Shown: positions 35,375 through 43,619 of the stretch, piece after piece
Numbering within the stretch: the first letter of the stretch is position 1
Layout: every line of letters begins with the position of its first letter
DNA from: Actinopolymorpha pittospori
GTDB taxonomy: Bacteria > Actinomycetota > Actinomycetes > Propionibacteriales > Actinopolymorphaceae
DNA length: 64,000 nucleotides
Reading direction: 5' to 3'
Assembly: GCF_014873875.1 (NCBI RefSeq)
Contig: NZ_JADBEM010000001.1
Span: 5,394,001 to 5,458,000, forward strand
Program-made: the position numbers and the translations under genes
The notes under the pieces: model-generated
The model's input: only the letters and a program-made list of their open reading frames with translations
The model's database searches: none
What the model was told of the DNA's origin: nothing

Positions 35375-35905
35375 TCAGTGATCGAGGTCGAGCCGGTGGC
35401 GTAAGCGTGGCAGTACCTGCTCGGCCGCGGCGCGAACGATTCGCTCCGGGTCGTCGGCGAGTCGAAGCACGGAGGGGATGTGCTCACGCTCGCCGACCGT
35501 CGCAAGCCCTCGGGCAGCCGCGACCCGGACGCGAGGTACCGGGTGCTCGCTGAGCACAACCAATGTGGGCGCCCCGTCGGCGAGCTCACGACCGCCTACG
35601 ATGACCGCGCAATGCTCAACCACCCGCCACGCGTCGTCGTGGAGTCCGGCGAGCACCGCGTCGGCGACCGTATCGTGCCAGCAGTAGCGCAGGGCCCGGG
35701 CGCCCCAGACCCTTGCCCAGTACGCGTTGGGTTCCTTGAGTAGCCAGGCCATCTCTCCCTGGAATCCCAGTGCGCGCAGGAAGTCCTCGTCACCGCTCGG
35801 ATCCGCACCCCGCAGCAAGGCCGCACTGCGTCGGGCGACCTCGGCCGCTCCGTAGCGGAGGCAGGCCTCCCGGACGTACTCCCGCGGCGATCGTCGAGTG
35901 CTCAT
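35375..35905 (-). CDS. HEAT-repeat protein
   Basis: A 176-residue all-helical protein with HEAT-like repeats (VWGARALRYCWHDTVADAVL; VPRVRVAAARGLATVGEREH; ERIVRAAAEQVLPRLRHRLD). It is probably a protein-interaction module rather than an enzyme. ATG 35905 is chosen; the frame continues upstream into a multicopper oxidase remnant, which is not part of this gene. A run of imperfect CAGTGGG repeats lies just after its stop (35346-35377). Confidence 0.75.
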   Translation of the reverse strand: MSTRRSPREYVREACLRYGAAEVARRSAALLRGADPSGDEDFLRALGFQGEMAWLLKEPNAYWARVWGARALRYCWHDTVADAVLAGLHDDAWRVVEHCAVIVGGRELADGAPTLVVLSEHPVPRVRVAAARGLATVGEREHIPSVLRLADDPERIVRAAAEQVLPRLRHRLDLDH

Positions 35906-36002
35906 GGCCTCAGACTCTGACGCGCACCCTTCACCGGATGCAAGTGGCACCCCTATCAGGGACCAGCCCTGAGGATGGTGGGGTAGAACCTTGGCCGGCC
36001 CC

Positions 36003-36127
36003 TGTCGCACGATCTGCAGGACGGCCATCATGCCCTCGTCCTCGTGGTTGAGGATGTGGCAGTGGAACACCGTCTTGTCCGGGTAGTCGGCAAAGCGGAT
36101 CCGGATGACGGCGTTCGCTGGCCGGTC
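36003..36127 (-). pseudogene. C-terminal remnant of a multicopper oxidase
   Basis: The minus strand encodes DRPANAVIRIRFADYPDKTV then FHCHILNHEDEGMMAVLQIV, the unmistakable C-terminal type 1/type 3 copper site (HCHxxxHxxxGM) of multicopper oxidases. Everything upstream in that gene is missing: the match stops at about 36127, where the promoter of the metal regulator gene begins. No start or ribosome binding site belongs to it. It suggests that a copper-oxidase gene once stood here and was lost by deletion. Confidence 0.88.
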
Positions 36128-36132
36128 GAGAC

Positions 36133-36162
36133 TTGACCTTCGAGTTGGGTCGAAGGTTTACC
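36133..36162 (+). promoter_or_regulatory. MerR-type promoter with operator in the spacer
   Basis: TTGACC (36133-36138) and TTTACC (36157-36162) are separated by about 18 bases, longer than normal. The spacer holds the perfect inverted repeat ACCTTCGA-N6-TCGAAGGT (36136-36157). This is the classic layout by which MerR proteins untwist DNA to activate. The transcript would start almost at the GTG at 36172, so the message is probably leaderless. Confidence 0.85.
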
Positions 36163-36171
36163 GTCGACGGT

Positions 36172-36963
36172 GTGACGACCTACCGCATCTCGCAGCTGGC
36201 CGAGCACTCCGGCGTTCCGGCGACGACGCTGCGTTTCTACGAGACCGCCGGGCTGTTGCCGGCCGAGCGGACCGCGTCCGGGTACCGCGTGTACGGAGAA
36301 GAGGCGGTGGAGCGGCTGGCGTTCATCTCCTCGGCGAAACTGCTGGGCCTGGCCTTGGAGGAGATCCGCGGCCTCCTGGACATCCGCGAGGAGGGCGTCT
36401 GCGCCTCGGTCCGGGCCCGGATGCTCCCGCTGGTCGCCGACCGGATCAAGGATACCGACGACCGGATCGCGGAACTGCGCACCTTCTCCGCCTACCTGGC
36501 AGGAGTCCATGGGGTCCTGTCGGGCCCTGCTCCCGCGGGTGCGTGTGGCCCGGACTGCGGCTGCACCGCCAGCGGTGCCCGCCCTGCTGGACCGGTGCCG
36601 GTGACCTTCTCGGCGACCCGCCCCGCATCCGACCCGACACCCGAACCGGAGCGTGAGGCGTGGCGGGCTGCTCCGGTCGCCTGCACCCTCGGCGGTGCCG
36701 AGTTGGGGGAGCGCACCGAGCAGTGGCGCACGCTGGTCGCGAAGGCCGACCGGCGCGAGGAGATCGATGACGGGCTGCGGCTGTCCTTCCCACCAGACGT
36801 CGAACTCGCGGGAAACCTTGCCGCACTCGCCGCGGCCGAGCAGGGCTGCTGCGCCTTCTTCGACTTCACCCTGCACCTGACCCCCGACGTCCTCCATCTG
36901 AACGTCCGAGCGCCCGAGAGCGCCGGGCAGATGCGGGCCGACCTGTGGGGAACACCCGCATGA
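36172..36963 (+). CDS. MerR-family metal-type regulator with C-terminal extension
   Basis: A 263-residue protein. The first 110 residues are MerR: TTYRISQLAEHSGVPATTLR, YETAGLLPAERTASGYRVY and a long dimerisation helix with GVCASVRARML. CGPDCGC near residue 123 may bind a metal. About 130 further residues follow, with WRTLVAKADRREEIDDG and the cluster AAEQGCCAFFDFTLHL, a domain seen in some actinobacterial mercury/metal MerR relatives. GTG 36172 fits the promoter. Probably controls itself and formerly the adjacent copper oxidase; a metal or organomercurial role is inferred. Confidence 0.85.
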   Translation: MTTYRISQLAEHSGVPATTLRFYETAGLLPAERTASGYRVYGEEAVERLAFISSAKLLGLALEEIRGLLDIREEGVCASVRARMLPLVADRIKDTDDRIAELRTFSAYLAGVHGVLSGPAPAGACGPDCGCTASGARPAGPVPVTFSATRPASDPTPEPEREAWRAAPVACTLGGAELGERTEQWRTLVAKADRREEIDDGLRLSFPPDVELAGNLAALAAAEQGCCAFFDFTLHLTPDVLHLNVRAPESAGQMRADLWGTPA

Positions 36964-37378
36964 CGACTATCTCCTCCCAGGCTCCGGGGTCGAACCTCCC
37001 GTACGCACCTGCGCTGGTGAGACCGGCCGGTGTTGCCGAACCTTTCACGCGGCTCGGTCGCGGCGTGCATCTCGACTCCGACTGAGAAATGTCACATAAA
37101 CGGGTCAGCCATTAACGACGTGCACAAGTGCGGGAGACGCACCAGGGAAACGGTGCCTTGGATGAAAGGCCGCTGGGGTTCGGCGGTCTGTTACTGGCAG
37201 GCAGCACATGATGTCGGGGTTCTCATCAGGCGTCCGGTGTGCCGGCGAGTTCACTAGGTTTTTTAGATGATAAGAGCCGGCATGTGACTTGCCGGGGCTA
37301 CAGGACGTGATTCGATTCGGGGGTCCCTTTTGGGGAAGGGTCGCACGGGCCTGTCGGTCACCGATGCGAGGAGTGCAC
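36964..37378. other. Untranslated region upstream of the L,D-transpeptidase gene
   Basis: No gene seen in this 415-base stretch. A hairpin CCGGCA-N7-TGCCGG lies at 37277-37295, about 85 bases before the start codon, and T-rich TTTTTTAGATGATAAG precedes it. This could be a promoter and a structured 5' leader. A segment at 36990-37010 resembles a tRNA T arm but does not pair properly. A regulatory RNA is possible but not established. Confidence 0.35.
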
Positions 37379-38593
37379 ATGAGTAAGCGGGGGCGCACGC
37401 GGTCAGCAGTGCGTGGGGTCGGGGCTTTGGTGGTGGTGCTGGCCGTGGTGTTGGTGGCCGGTTGCCAGGTGGACTCGGGGTCGGGTTCTTCGATCCAGGC
37501 GAACGCCAACCCGAACGGTGTGGCGACGCCGAAGGCTGTCGCGCAGGCGAAGGTGACTGTCTCGCCTGCGGACCGGGCGGAGAACGTGGCGGTGGATGCC
37601 GCGGTGACGGTAGCGGCCAGCGGCGGAAGTCTGACGCGGGTGGAGGTCACCTACGACGGCAAGGCCGTGGAGGGGGCGCTGGACGAGGCCAGGACGTCGT
37701 GGTCGACGGAGGCGGGGAGCCTGCTTCCGGATCGGGTCTACCAGGTTCACGCGGTCGCGAGGAACGCCGAGGGAAAGGTGACCCAGACCAACCAGACGTT
37801 CACCACGGCGAAGCCGGCGAAGGTGCTCGGCACGGACATCGAGCCGCTGAATGGCAGCACGGTGGGTGTCGGTATGCCGATCGTGGTCAAGTTCACCGCG
37901 CCGGTGAAGGACCGTGTTGAGGTGGAGAAGCGGCTGGTGGTGGAGACGTCCAAGCCGGTCGTGGGGGCGTGGCACTGGTTCAGTTCGGAGGAGGTTCACT
38001 ACCGTCCGAAGAAGTACTGGCCGGCCCACACCGAGGTCAGGCTGAGTGTCAACACCAAGGACGTCAACGCGGGTGACGGTGTGTGGGGCGTCAAGGACAG
38101 GGTGCGGCGCTTCCGCATCGCCAACTCGGTGGTGACCAAGGTCGACCTGGACAAGTCGCACCGGGCACGTGTCTACATCAACGGGAAGTGGGCTCGTTCG
38201 ATCCGGGTGACCGGGGGAAAGGCCGGTTGGCGGACGCGGAACGGCGTCAAGGTGGTCCTGGAGAAGCGTCAGAACTTCCAATTCACGAACGAGGCTATCG
38301 GGGCTAGGGAGCGCTACCGGCTGGTGGGCCGGTGGGCACTTCGGGTGACCTGGAGCGGTGAGTTCCTGCACTCGGCGCCTTGGTCGGTGGGGTCGCAGGG
38401 GTACTCCAACACCAGCCACGGATGCGTCGGCATGAGCGTCAGTGACTCCGGCTGGCTCTGGCAGGTCTCCCAGGTCGGTGACCCGGTCGAGGTGACGAGC
38501 AGCAGCGGTGCCCAGATGCCGGCGACCGGTAACGGTTGGGGCGACTGGAACCTGTCCTGGAAGGAATGGAAGGCCGGCAGCGCGCTGAGCTGA
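37379..38593 (+). CDS. L,D-transpeptidase lipoprotein
   Basis: A 404-residue cell-wall enzyme. It begins with a signal peptide (VRGVGALVVVLAVVLVAGC) whose lipobox is VAGC. Two Ig-like domains follow, and the catalytic YkuD domain ends with NTSHGCVGMSVSDSGWLW; the cysteine in SHGCVGMS attacks the peptide stem and forms 3-3 cross-links in peptidoglycan. The layout matches mycobacterial LdtMt-type enzymes of actinobacteria. ATG 37379 follows GAGGAG at a good distance. Confidence 0.93.
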   Translation: MSKRGRTRSAVRGVGALVVVLAVVLVAGCQVDSGSGSSIQANANPNGVATPKAVAQAKVTVSPADRAENVAVDAAVTVAASGGSLTRVEVTYDGKAVEGALDEARTSWSTEAGSLLPDRVYQVHAVARNAEGKVTQTNQTFTTAKPAKVLGTDIEPLNGSTVGVGMPIVVKFTAPVKDRVEVEKRLVVETSKPVVGAWHWFSSEEVHYRPKKYWPAHTEVRLSVNTKDVNAGDGVWGVKDRVRRFRIANSVVTKVDLDKSHRARVYINGKWARSIRVTGGKAGWRTRNGVKVVLEKRQNFQFTNEAIGARERYRLVGRWALRVTWSGEFLHSAPWSVGSQGYSNTSHGCVGMSVSDSGWLWQVSQVGDPVEVTSSSGAQMPATGNGWGDWNLSWKEWKAGSALS

Positions 38594-38697
38594 AACCAAC
38601 CAGTACAGCCAGAACACGAGCGGCCGCAGGCCCGAGTGGTGTCATGGTGTGCCCCCGGCTCCCTCGTTGCTGACGTCTCGGACGACACCCAGTTTCC

Positions 38698-38725
38698 TTG
38701 TCGCCGTAAGGGGTTTTGCTAGCCT
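38698..38725 (+). promoter_or_regulatory. Promoter for the two-gene unknown cassette
   Basis: TTGTCG (38698-38703) and TAGCCT (38720-38725) are 16 bases apart, a usual actinobacterial sigma-70 form, about 35 bases before the ATG of the DNA-binding-like gene. Confidence 0.5.
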
Positions 38726-38760
38726 TTCTCTTGTCAGCAGCAAGGGAAGGGGCCACCATC

Positions 38761-39258
38761 ATGGCCAACTGGGCCGCACGCGTCGAGTGGAACGACGCCG
38801 GCGATCTCACCGACGTCGCGCTCGAGCGGATCGCTGAGACTCTGCGGGCCCACGCGGCCGCGGCATGCCGGGAGCGCGAGCCCGACCGTGCCTCGGTGAA
38901 CCTGACCGTGGAGGCGAACACCCTGCGCCAGGCCGACGACCTCGCCCTGCGCCTTGTGCGCGACGCCGTCCACGCTGCGGGCCAGCGGTTCGAACCGTCC
39001 GGTGTCGAGGTGCTCGACGAGGCCACCTTCGCTGCGCGCCTGGCCGAGCCGACCATCCCGCCGCTCGTCGGGTACGCCGAGATCGCCGAGATCGCCGGCG
39101 TCAGCCGCCAGCGTGCCCGTGAGCTCGGCAACCTCGAGGGCTTCCCGCCCGCGGTCGTCGAGACTCAGGCCGGGCCGCTGCGCGTCCGGTCGCAGGTCGA
39201 GACCTGGATGTCGACGTGGGAACGCAAGCCCGGCCGGCCGCGCAAGGCGTCGTCGTGA
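38761..39258 (+). CDS. Putative DNA-binding protein of unknown function
   Basis: A 165-residue soluble protein. The N-terminal half (ARVEWNDAGDLTDVALERI) looks like a small alpha/beta domain. The C-terminal half, LVGYAEIAEIAGVSRQRARE then LGNLEGFPPAVVETQAGPLR, resembles an AlpA/excisionase-type winged helix, ending in SQVETWMSTWERKPGRPRKA with a basic tail. ATG 38761 is preceded by GGAAGGGG. Its stop overlaps the next gene's GTG (GTGA, 39255-39258), so the two products are coupled and may act together. Confidence 0.65.
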   Translation: MANWAARVEWNDAGDLTDVALERIAETLRAHAAAACREREPDRASVNLTVEANTLRQADDLALRLVRDAVHAAGQRFEPSGVEVLDEATFAARLAEPTIPPLVGYAEIAEIAGVSRQRARELGNLEGFPPAVVETQAGPLRVRSQVETWMSTWERKPGRPRKASS

Positions 39259-39911
39259 CCGAGATCTTTTCGACTGTCGCCTCGTGGGTGCACGCCGCGG
39301 CGTGGGGTTCGGTCGGCGACTGGGTGTCAGGCGTGGGGACTGTCCTGGCGGTGATCGTCGCCCTCGGGATCGCCCGAAAGGACTGGCGACGGTCGGACGC
39401 GGAACGCCGGGACGCTGAGGCTTCCCAGGCGCGGCTGATCGTCACATCGGTCAAACACCAGGAGACGGGCACTGGGCGCTGGACAGACGTGACGGTGACG
39501 AACCACAGCGAGTATCCGCTGCCTCTCCTCAGGCTCGGTTCGGTCCTGGCGAGAGCGCCGCACGACGGGGGCACGTTCTCGTTGCGGGGAAGTTCGCCGA
39601 TCCGGCAGGTTCTCGAGCCACACGGGTTCGCGACCTGGAGCGTGGAGGTCGTGGACAAGAACGCCAAGAAGGTTGGCTGGCCCGCCGAGTTCGACGTGTT
39701 CATCAGCTTCACCGATCACGCGGGCCGCGAGTGGTCGCGTTGCAACCTGGATCAGCCGAAGAGGCAACTGCCGGACGGTTTCCTCGCCAGCTGGCGTCCA
39801 GGTGCTTCAGGGTGGTCGCTGGGCCAGCGGCTTCGGCTCAGCAAGGGACTCAGGCAGTACATCGAAGACGTGGAGGACAAACCCGGACCGCCGCTGGGTG
39901 GCACCGGATAG
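39255..39911 (+). CDS. Single-pass membrane protein of unknown function
   Basis: A 218-residue protein. One N-terminal hydrophobic helix (GDWVSGVGTVLAVIVALGIA) is followed by a basic stretch and a soluble C-terminal domain rich in beta segments (ARLIVTSVKHQETGTGRW, then VTVTNHSEYPLPLLRLGSVL). No recognised enzyme motif. GTG 39255 sits inside the preceding stop codon, so translation is coupled. The partner's DNA-binding look suggests a membrane-linked sensor/regulator pair, but this is inference. Confidence 0.6.
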   Translation: MTEIFSTVASWVHAAAWGSVGDWVSGVGTVLAVIVALGIARKDWRRSDAERRDAEASQARLIVTSVKHQETGTGRWTDVTVTNHSEYPLPLLRLGSVLARAPHDGGTFSLRGSSPIRQVLEPHGFATWSVEVVDKNAKKVGWPAEFDVFISFTDHAGREWSRCNLDQPKRQLPDGFLASWRPGASGWSLGQRLRLSKGLRQYIEDVEDKPGPPLGGTG

Positions 39912-39945
39912 CAGCGACGTGACGTTGACACCCTTTATGTTAGGG

Positions 39946-39981
39946 TTTCAATATAGGAAATGTTTCTTCCGTATGATGGAA
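39946..39981 (+). promoter_or_regulatory. Two operator-like sites upstream of the malate synthase gene
   Basis: TTTCAATATAGGAAA (39946-39960) and TTCCGTATGATGGAA (39967-39981) start exactly 21 bases apart, two helical turns. TTGACA at 39925-39930 lies just upstream. The same pair with the same 21-base phase is found at 43464-43499. TTCC-N7-GGAA sites of this kind are typical of IclR-family regulators in actinobacteria. Confidence 0.65.
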
Positions 39982-39993
39982 TCAGGAGCCTGA

Positions 39994-42159
39994 ATGGACG
40001 CGCGCGTGGTCGAGGGAGGACTCGCCGTCGCCGCGAGCCTGCACCGGTTCGTCGAGGAGGAGGCGCTGCCCGGCACGGGTGTGGACCCGAACGCCTTCTG
40101 GGCGGGGCTTGCCGGCCTGGTGCAGGAGTTCGCGCCGCGCAACCGCGATTTGCTCGCCCGACGTGATGAGCTGCAGGCGCGGATCGACCAGTGGCACCGC
40201 GAGCACCCCGGGATGGACGACCCGGCCTCGTACGAGCGCTTCCTTCGCGACATCGGCTACCTCCTCGAGGAGCCGGCGACGGTCGAGGTGGTGACCAGTG
40301 ACGTCGACGACGAGGTGGCGCGGATCGCCGGTCCCCAGCTGGTCGTCCCGCTGTTGAATGCACGATTCGCGACGAACGCGGTCAATGCGCGCTGGGGATC
40401 CCTGTACGACGCCCTCTACGGCACCGACGTGGTCCCGCGCGAGGGCGATCTCGCACCCAGCCGGGGGTACAACAAGGCCCGCGGCGCCGAGGTGATCGCC
40501 CGCGTCCGGGCATTTCTCGACGAGCACTTCCGCCTCGCCGGCGGGTCGCACGCCGACGCCACGTCGTACTCCGTCGACGGCGAAGGTCTGGCTGTCACTG
40601 TCAAGGACAACCTGCTCCGCCTTGTCGAACCGGGCCAGCTCGTCGGCTACCGCGGGGCGGCGCACGAGCCGGAAGCTGTGGTGCTCGTGCACAACGGCCT
40701 CCACGTCGAGATCCAGGTCGACCGCGACGACGCCATCGGCGCCACCGACCCCGCCGGTGTCAAGGACCTGCTCATCGAGTCCGCGGTCTCGACCATCATG
40801 GACCTCGAGGACTCGGTGGCGGCCGTCGACGCCGACGACAAGGTCGTCGGCTACCGCAACTGGCTGCAGCTGATGGACGGAACGCTCTCGGCCGAGGTCA
40901 CCAAGGGTGGCAGCACGTTCACGCGCTCGATGAACCCCGACCGCACCTGCACCTCGCCCTCCGGCGAGGAGGTGACGTTGCGCGGACGGTCCCTGCTGTT
41001 CATCCGACAGGTGGGCCACCTGATGACCACGAACGCCGTCCTTGACCGCGACGGTCACGAGGTGCCCGAGGGCATCCTCGACGCGGTGATGACTGCGCTC
41101 GGCAGTCTGCGCGATCTCCGTATCGGCTCGGACAAGCCGAACTCGCTGACCGGGGCGATGTACGTCGTCAAGCCCAAGATGCACGGGCCGGAAGAGGTGG
41201 CCTTCGCTGTCGACCTGTTCGCCCGCGTCGAGGAGCTGCTCGGTCTGCCGCGGCTGACCATCAAGGTCGGGATCATGGACGAGGAGCGCCGCACGTCGCT
41301 GAACCTCAAAGCCTGCATCGAGGCGGCACGCGAGCGGGTGGCCTTCATCAACACCGGGTTCCTCGACCGGACCGGCGACGAGATTCACACCTCCATGCTC
41401 GCCGGGCCGCTCGTGCGTAAGAACGACATGAGGAGCGAGACCTGGATCTCGGCGTATGAGGACCTCAACGTCGACATCGGGATCGAGTGCGGGCTGCTCG
41501 GCAGAGCGCAGATCGGCAAGGGCATGTGGCCGGCGCCGGACAGCCTGGCGGCCATGTCCGAGACGAAGATCGGTCACCCACGAGCGGGCGCGAGCTGCGC
41601 CTGGGTGCCGTCGCCCACCGCCGCGACCCTGCATGCGCTGCACTACCACCAGGTGGACGTCCGGGCCAGGCAGGAGGAGATCGCGGCAGGTGGACGCCGC
41701 CGCGACCGGGCCGAGCTGCTGCGGGTGCCGCTGGCCGAACCGACCTGGTCCGCGGCGGAGCGGCAACAGGAGATCGACAACAACTGCCAGTCGCTCCTCG
41801 GATATGTCGTCCGCTGGGTCGACGCCGGTGTCGGCTGCTCGAAGGTGCCGGACATCACCGGCGAGCCGCTGATGGAGGACCGGGCGACGTGCCGGATCTC
41901 GGCGCAGCACCTGGCGAACTGGCTGCACCACGGCGTGGTCACGGCGGATCAGGTCGAGGAGACACTGCACCGCATGGCCGCGGTCGTCGACGAGCAGAAC
42001 GCCGCTGACCCGTCCTACACACCGATGGCGCCGGGCTTCGACGGCGACGCCTTCCAGGCGGCCCGCGCGCTCGTGTTCGAAGGCCTCGAGCAGCCGAGCG
42101 GCTACACCGAGCCGATCCTGCATCGCCGCCGTACACACAAGAAAGGTCAGGAGGCCTAG
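39994..42159 (+). CDS. glcB: Malate synthase G
   Basis: A 721-residue enzyme, the normal length for the monomeric G form, which joins glyoxylate and acetyl-CoA to malate in the cytoplasm. Family stretches include SAVSTIMDLEDSVAAVDADD, KVGIMDEERRTSLNLKACIE, FINTGFLDRTGDEIHTSM and MWPAPDSLAAMSETKIGHPR. It is followed directly by the GlcG-like gene, and its promoter shares sites with the importer operon downstream. This suggests that it consumes glyoxylate made by that pathway, rather than serving only the glyoxylate shunt. Confidence 0.95.
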   Translation: MDARVVEGGLAVAASLHRFVEEEALPGTGVDPNAFWAGLAGLVQEFAPRNRDLLARRDELQARIDQWHREHPGMDDPASYERFLRDIGYLLEEPATVEVVTSDVDDEVARIAGPQLVVPLLNARFATNAVNARWGSLYDALYGTDVVPREGDLAPSRGYNKARGAEVIARVRAFLDEHFRLAGGSHADATSYSVDGEGLAVTVKDNLLRLVEPGQLVGYRGAAHEPEAVVLVHNGLHVEIQVDRDDAIGATDPAGVKDLLIESAVSTIMDLEDSVAAVDADDKVVGYRNWLQLMDGTLSAEVTKGGSTFTRSMNPDRTCTSPSGEEVTLRGRSLLFIRQVGHLMTTNAVLDRDGHEVPEGILDAVMTALGSLRDLRIGSDKPNSLTGAMYVVKPKMHGPEEVAFAVDLFARVEELLGLPRLTIKVGIMDEERRTSLNLKACIEAARERVAFINTGFLDRTGDEIHTSMLAGPLVRKNDMRSETWISAYEDLNVDIGIECGLLGRAQIGKGMWPAPDSLAAMSETKIGHPRAGASCAWVPSPTAATLHALHYHQVDVRARQEEIAAGGRRRDRAELLRVPLAEPTWSAAERQQEIDNNCQSLLGYVVRWVDAGVGCSKVPDITGEPLMEDRATCRISAQHLANWLHHGVVTADQVEETLHRMAAVVDEQNAADPSYTPMAPGFDGDAFQAARALVFEGLEQPSGYTEPILHRRRTHKKGQEA

Positions 42160-42588
42160 ATGACGCTCGACCTCGACACCGCCCGCACCATCGTCGCAGG
42201 CGCACGCCGCCACGGCGCGGAGGCGGGTCTCAAGCCGCTCACCGTGGTCGTGCTCGACCAAGGCGGACACATTGTCGCCGTGGAGAGGGAGGACGGCTCG
42301 TCGAACGCTCGCGTCGCGATCGGCTTCGGCAAGGCCAACGGCGCACTGGCGCTGGGCATGGGGTCGCGCTCGATCATGGCTCGGGCCGAACAACAGGCGT
42401 ACTTCGTCAACGCGGTGACCTCCGCTGTGGGCGGCTCGCTCGTCCCGGTCCCGGGCGGTGTACTCGTGCGCGATGACGCCGGCACCTTGCTCGGGGCAGT
42501 CGGCATCACCGGCGACACCTCCGACAACGACGAGGCCGCCGCGGTCGCCGGCATCGAGTCGGCCGGTCTCACGGCACAGGTGGACTGA
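42160..42588 (+). CDS. GlcG/HbpS-family protein
   Basis: A 142-residue protein of the GlcG/HbpS-like family (formerly DUF336): LKPLTVVVLDQGGHIVAVER, FGKANGALALGMGSRSIMAR and VPGGVLVRDDAGTLLGAVGI. Members bind haem or small ligands and often lie next to glycolate or diol-utilisation genes. The ATG follows the malate synthase stop directly, with GGAGG inside the end of that gene. Its role with malate synthase is not known in detail. Confidence 0.9.
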   Translation: MTLDLDTARTIVAGARRHGAEAGLKPLTVVVLDQGGHIVAVEREDGSSNARVAIGFGKANGALALGMGSRSIMARAEQQAYFVNAVTSAVGGSLVPVPGGVLVRDDAGTLLGAVGITGDTSDNDEAAAVAGIESAGLTAQVD

Positions 42589-42669
42589 GAGCGGCCTGAC
42601 CACCGGCCTCGTGCGGCCGAGGGGAGCAGCACGTGGGTGCTCCTCCCCAGCAGGCACGTTTCTCATCGG

Positions 42670-42709
42670 CGTTGCGGCCGTGGCCTTTCTGATGGCCACG
42701 GCCGCAACG
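42670..42709 (+). terminator. Strong hairpin terminator after the malate synthase operon
   Basis: CGTTGCGGCCGTGGCC and its perfect 16-base complement flank an 8-base loop. It lies 82 bases after the GlcG-like stop. There is no T run, which is common in actinobacteria. Confidence 0.8.
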
Positions 42710-42805
42710 CGTATCACGGCGACGCTCCAGGTCGCCCTCCGCGCCACCATCGATGGACGCCCCGCCGCGTCGGCGTCGTCCAGCACCAGATCACGGTCGA
42801 CCTGA

Positions 42806-42896
42806 CCTGCGACTGCGACTGCGACTGCGACTGCGGCCGCGACTGCGACTGCGGCCGCGACTGCGACCGCGACTGCGACTGCGACTGCGACGACTG
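42806..42896. repeat. GACTGC tandem-repeat tract
   Basis: About 90 bases of imperfect tandem hexamers (GACTGC, some changed to GGCCGC or GACCGC). In one frame it reads as alternating Asp-Cys, in another as Arg-Leu. It joins the 5' edge of the ISL3-type transposase remnant and probably arose by slippage. Confidence 0.7.
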
Positions 42897-43165
42897 TCTG
42901 CGCGCACGTGTCGAGCACGCCGCACTCGACCCCTTCCGCGGCGACGCCAACGCGATCCGCGACGAACTCCCCGACGCGGTCCGGTACCGGACGCCTTTCA
43001 CGTCGTGAAGCTCGGCTCCACCGCCCTGGACGAGGTCCGGTCCGGGTCCGGCAGGACACCCTCGCCCGCCGCGGCCACGACACGATCCGCCGTACCGGAT
43101 CCGACGGGCCCTGATGAGCGGCATCGAGCGGCTCACCGGCACTCAGAGGACCGCCCGCAGAAGTA
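42897..43165 (+). pseudogene. Decayed ISL3-family transposase fragment
   Basis: Family-typical pieces appear in changing frames: ALDPFRGDANAIRDELPDAV, then DAFHVVKLGSTALDEVR, then RQDTLARRGHDTIRR and RRALMSGIERLTGTQ. Together they follow the order of the central DDE region of ISL3-type transposases. At least two frameshifts and missing ends make it non-functional. It lies between the two co-regulated operons and may mark the event that separated or joined them. Confidence 0.8.
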
Positions 43166-43463
43166 TCTGCCCATCGAAACCTAATTAGTAAAAAGATTCG
43201 CCGCCTCGCGCACGGCTTCCGCGGCGCCACAACTACCGACTACGAAGCCTGCTCGCCGCGGAGGGAACGCCCCTACCGATCCCGACTCGCCGACGCCCAA
43301 TTCCGAAGAGCCCGATTCGCGAGTTGCCGCACGTGGCCCAATGCGGACAGGTTTGCGGCAGCCGGTGAATCGTCGGGCCGGCAGCCCTAATTGAGCCGGA
43401 GTCGGACGCTCCACGCGCGCGGTTCGTAACCTTCTCGAGCGCGTCGGGACGACCTATTCATGA
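43166..43463. other. Gene-free spacer
   Basis: About 300 bases with no credible gene. A short A/T-rich patch (TAATTAGTAAAAAG near 43183) stands out from the GC-rich surroundings. Confidence 0.4.
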
Positions 43464-43527
43464 TTCCGCATAGTGGAATTCATGTTCCGAATAGTCCTTG
43501 ACAGTCCCCGTGGGGTGGGTCGATACT
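43464..43527 (+). promoter_or_regulatory. Promoter and paired operators of the importer/Rieske operon
   Basis: TTCCGCATAGTGGAA (43464-43478) and TTCCGAATAGTCCTT (43485-43499) start 21 bases apart. The promoter TTGACA (43498-43503) and GATACT (43522-43527) follows with 18-base spacing, so the second site touches the -35 box. The pattern repeats the arrangement before the malate synthase gene. Confidence 0.65.
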
Positions 43528-43619
43528 CAGCGGCACCGAAGATCAACAGCCCGCAGCGTTGCGCAGACCTTCGCGGGCTGTGCTCCGGGCGGAGCGCTTG
43601 TCAAGGGAGACCGATCAGC

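Noticed and set aside
35346..35377. Short run of imperfect CAGTGGG repeats
   Set aside because: Too short and imperfect to call functional; noted with the HEAT-repeat gene.
36985..37015. tRNA T-arm-like sequence GGGGTCGAACCTCC
   Set aside because: The flanking stem does not pair and no acceptor or anticodon arm is present.
37403..38617. Long frame antisense to the L,D-transpeptidase
   Set aside because: The sense strand carries a signal peptide and SHGC active site; the antisense product has no features.
39982..43230. Very long open frame opposite malate synthase
   Set aside because: Mirror of GC-rich coding DNA; the plus strand encodes a clear, full-length enzyme.
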